From positions 226,222-290,221 of the forward strand of contig NZ_WKJK01000010.1 of the NCBI RefSeq assembly GCF_009674535.1: DNA of 64,000 nt, written 5' to 3'. Shown here piece after piece: positions 62,124 to 64,000 of this stretch. The position numbers and the translations under genes are program-made. Numbering within the stretch: position 1 is the first letter of the stretch; the number at the start of each line of letters is the position of its first letter. Below the pieces are notes generated by a model. It was not told where the DNA came from. It ran no database searches and worked only from the letters and a program-made list of their open reading frames with translations. The DNA is from Duganella guangzhouensis. Its GTDB lineage: Bacteria > Pseudomonadota > Gammaproteobacteria > Burkholderiales > Burkholderiaceae_D.

Positions 62124-64000
62124 ATGTTTCCTATCTCATCCCTGACGTCGTCCGGTACGGCTGAGCTACAACCGGTGTCGCGCGCGACCGAGACCGCTGC
62201 CGTCAACAACGCGGCACTGACGCCGGTCACCTCGGCCACCGATGCGCCGACCGCCTCGGTGCAGGTGGATCTGTCGCCGGTGGCGAGCTTCCTGCAGACG
62301 GTCACCAACTCGCAGGAACAATTGGCCGGCAATGCGCTGCAGGCGGATACGGTGAATACGGCGGTGCAGAATGTGGTGGACGCCTTCAATCTGCTGCCGT
62401 CGGTGGATTTCGATCAGGGCCAGCCGCTGGAAACTTCGCTGCTGAATGATCTGGTCAACAATTTGAATCAGCAGACCAATGATGGCACCACCACGCAGGC
62501 GCAGAATCTGGCGCGGCTGGGGGTGAGTTTGCAGCCGGCGCTGTTGTCGGATCTGACGGGCGGCCTGTCGCTGGAGCCGGAGCAGTTGCGCGCGGCCTTC
62601 AATACCAACAATGAACAGACCACGCAGACCTTGCAGAACACGCTGAATGCTTTCCGCGATGTGGCGACCAGCTATGCGGAGCAGTTGAGCGCGGCCGGCA
62701 GTTCGCAGATTCCGGGCTTGAACAGCGCGCCGCTGTCGGCGCTGGCGTCGGCGCAGCAGCCGGCATTGACGCCGGAGGACTTGGCGGCCAATGCGCGGCT
62801 GGATCTGGCGCGCGCCGAGATCAGCAGCCTGGCGCGCAATCCGGCGGCGGAGACGGCGGCCGACCGGCTGGCGGCGCAGCGCGCGGCGCTGGAGCAGCCG
62901 AGCGGAACGCAGTTGGCGCAGACGCCGACGCCGATCGTCAATCAACAGTTGGCCCAGCAGGCGAACCAGTCGGCGGCGGTGCAGCAGTCACAGAATGCGC
63001 AGCAGACTTTGAGTGCGCGGCAGGCGACGGCACTACAGCAGGCGCAGAACGCGCTGGCGCTGCAACAGGCGCAGGTGGCGCAGCAGGCCCGTATCGCGGA
63101 GCAGAATCAGTATGCGCAGCAGGCGCAGACGGCGCTGCAATCGCAGAATTTGCAGCAGGCGCAGAATCTGCAGCAATCGCAAGCGGCGCAGCAGAATCTG
63201 CAGCGGGCGCAAGATCAGCAAAACCAGACGCTGCAGGCGCAGCAGGCGCGGACGCAGGCGGCGCAGTTGGCCGCATCCCAGCAGGCGCAATTGGACCAGA
63301 CGCAGGCGGCACAACAGGCGCAAGCGCAGCAAGCGGCGCTGCAGGCCACCAACGCCCAGCAGGCGCAGGCCAACGAGGTGTCGGCGCTGCAGCAAACCGT
63401 GGCCGCCAACGCGCAGGCCGCGCGCGACGCCCAGAATGCCGCCGACGCCCAGAATGCCGCCGACGCCCGCGCCGCACAGCAGAGCAACGCAACCCAGCAG
63501 ACAGGAGCGACACAGCAGACAGCAGCGACACAGCAGGCCAACGCCACGCAACAGACGACCGCCGCGCAACAGGCTAACGCTGCGCAACAAAACACCAGCC
63601 AATCGCAGCAGACCAATGCCGCGCAAACCACCGCCGAGCAGACCCGCGCGGCCGCACAAGCCCAGACCACGCGTCAGCAGGCCACGACCACGCTGAACAC
63701 CGTCACCGCCGCCGCGCAGCAGGCGGCACAACAGGCCACCGCCGCGCAGAATGCTGCGCAAACGCTGGCCAACGCCTCCGCCACCGAGCAGGCGCAGAAC
63801 GCCGCCGCCCAAGTGACCATCGCCAACGCCGCCGCGCAGGCCGCCGCAGCGCAAGCGCAAGCGGCGCAAAACGCGGCCCAGGCGATGGCTGCGCAAAATG
63901 CCGCCGCCACCGCCGCCGTGGCACAAGCCCGCGCCGCGCAGAGTAACGCCGACAGCACCGATGCGGCCAACGCCGCAGCCGCCGTCGCCGCGCAGCAGGC
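62124..64000 (+). CDS. Very long Gln/Ala-rich protein, running off the window
   Basis: The ATG at 62124 follows GGAGAG (62114-62119). The frame stays open to the window end, at least 625 residues. The first ~260 residues are mixed helical sequence without a signal peptide (MFPISSLTSSGTAELQPVSR; VDLSPVASFLQTV). From about residue 260 (near 62900) it becomes almost only Q, A, N, T and S, with QQAQN-, QQTQA- and AAQAQA-type runs and heptad-like coiled-coil potential. Late parts carry two exact copies of DAQNAADAQNAA-type units. I do not recognise it. The N-terminus loosely recalls flagellar hook-length or gliding-type proteins. Opposite-strand frames here are shadows. Confidence 0.75.
   Translation, partial: MFPISSLTSSGTAELQPVSRATETAAVNNAALTPVTSATDAPTASVQVDLSPVASFLQTVTNSQEQLAGNALQADTVNTAVQNVVDAFNLLPSVDFDQGQPLETSLLNDLVNNLNQQTNDGTTTQAQNLARLGVSLQPALLSDLTGGLSLEPEQLRAAFNTNNEQTTQTLQNTLNAFRDVATSYAEQLSAAGSSQIPGLNSAPLSALASAQQPALTPEDLAANARLDLARAEISSLARNPAAETAADRLAAQRAALEQPSGTQLAQTPTPIVNQQLAQQANQSAAVQQSQNAQQTLSARQATALQQAQNALALQQAQVAQQARIAEQNQYAQQAQTALQSQNLQQAQNLQQSQAAQQNLQRAQDQQNQTLQAQQARTQAAQLAASQQAQLDQTQAAQQAQAQQAALQATNAQQAQANEVSALQQTVAANAQAARDAQNAADAQNAADARAAQQSNATQQTGATQQTAATQQANATQQTTAAQQANAAQQNTSQSQQTNAAQTTAEQTRAAAQAQTTRQQATTTLNTVTAAAQQAAQQATAAQNAAQTLANASATEQAQNAAAQVTIANAAAQAAAAQAQAAQNAAQAMAAQNAAATAAVAQARAAQSNADSTDAANAAAAVAAQQ

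Noticed and set aside
63033..63926. Minus-strand Leu/Arg/Gly-rich frame opposite the Gln/Ala-rich gene
   Set aside because: It is the reverse of CAG/GCG-type repeats (CTG/CGC), with no ribosome site or domain; the plus frame has a start with a ribosome site and is open throughout.

Overview
The window looks like a chromosomal segment of a GC-rich betaproteobacterium of the Oxalobacteraceae (Massilia/Duganella/Janthinobacterium type). This is inferred from the high GC3 coding pattern, a PEP-CTERM exported protein, a TonB-dependent receptor paired with a flavin-dependent halogenase-like gene, a phasin, several c-di-GMP proteins and dense short operons. No rRNA, tRNA, CRISPR array, prophage or recognisable insertion sequence was seen. 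The species cannot be fixed from the sequence alone.

Region by region: (1) 1-5.6 kb holds the start of phosphoglucomutase, an SLC45-type sugar transporter, a periplasmic GH31 alpha-glucosidase, a PEP-CTERM metallopeptidase and a small exported protein. (2) 5.9-10.4 kb holds an APS kinase/sulfotransferase pair, an M2 (ACE-like) peptidase, a perfect 44-bp-arm palindrome and an alpha/beta hydrolase. (3) 10.4-20.2 kb holds a lipoprotein, a halogenase-like flavoprotein and a TonB receptor, divergent from a GH13 enzyme and a six-hairpin glycosidase. With region 1 these form a plausible maltodextrin/starch route: outer-membrane uptake, periplasmic hydrolysis, inner-membrane transport, then phosphoglucomutase. 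The shared intergenic regions carry repeated operator-like dyads. (4) 20.1-34.9 kb holds a GGDEF protein with a degenerate EAL domain, a chemoreceptor, two acetyltransferases, a cytosine deaminase-like enzyme, a phasin, a heterodimeric ABC exporter, a TPR-GGDEF protein, a small lipoprotein, an LprI-like protein and an LptA-like protein. (5) 35-46.9 kb holds peptidase and hydrolase genes, a LysR regulator, a PhyH dioxygenase/sugar isomerase operon, a CHASE histidine kinase with an HD-GYP response regulator, an OhrR-like regulator, a 2OG oxygenase and a receiver-kinase hybrid. (6) 46.9-47.9 kb is a non-genic kilobase. (7) 47.9-59 kb holds two multidrug efflux systems that meet tail to tail. (8) 59-64 kb holds a large-subunit catalase, a DUF883 protein and the start of a very long Gln/Ala-rich protein running off the window.

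The most unusual object is in region 6. A ~635-bp symmetrical structure (47115-47749) has two ~190-bp arms that are gapless inverted repeats. Each arm carries five pairs of a GTCTAA-type heptamer, with 10 bp within a pair and 30/31/31/31 bp between pairs, plus one inner heptamer in reverse orientation. All these positions mirror each other exactly about position 47432. The core encodes one or two tiny ORFs in overlapping frames. Just upstream is a candidate short RNA with a CTCCTCC segment and a strong intrinsic terminator. I do not recognise this element.

Signalling is dense. There are two GGDEF proteins, one HD-GYP protein, two histidine kinases and one chemoreceptor in about 27 kb. Many operons use 4-bp ATGA overlaps (17587, 23950, 33853, 37787, 48615, 56139), so translational coupling is common here.
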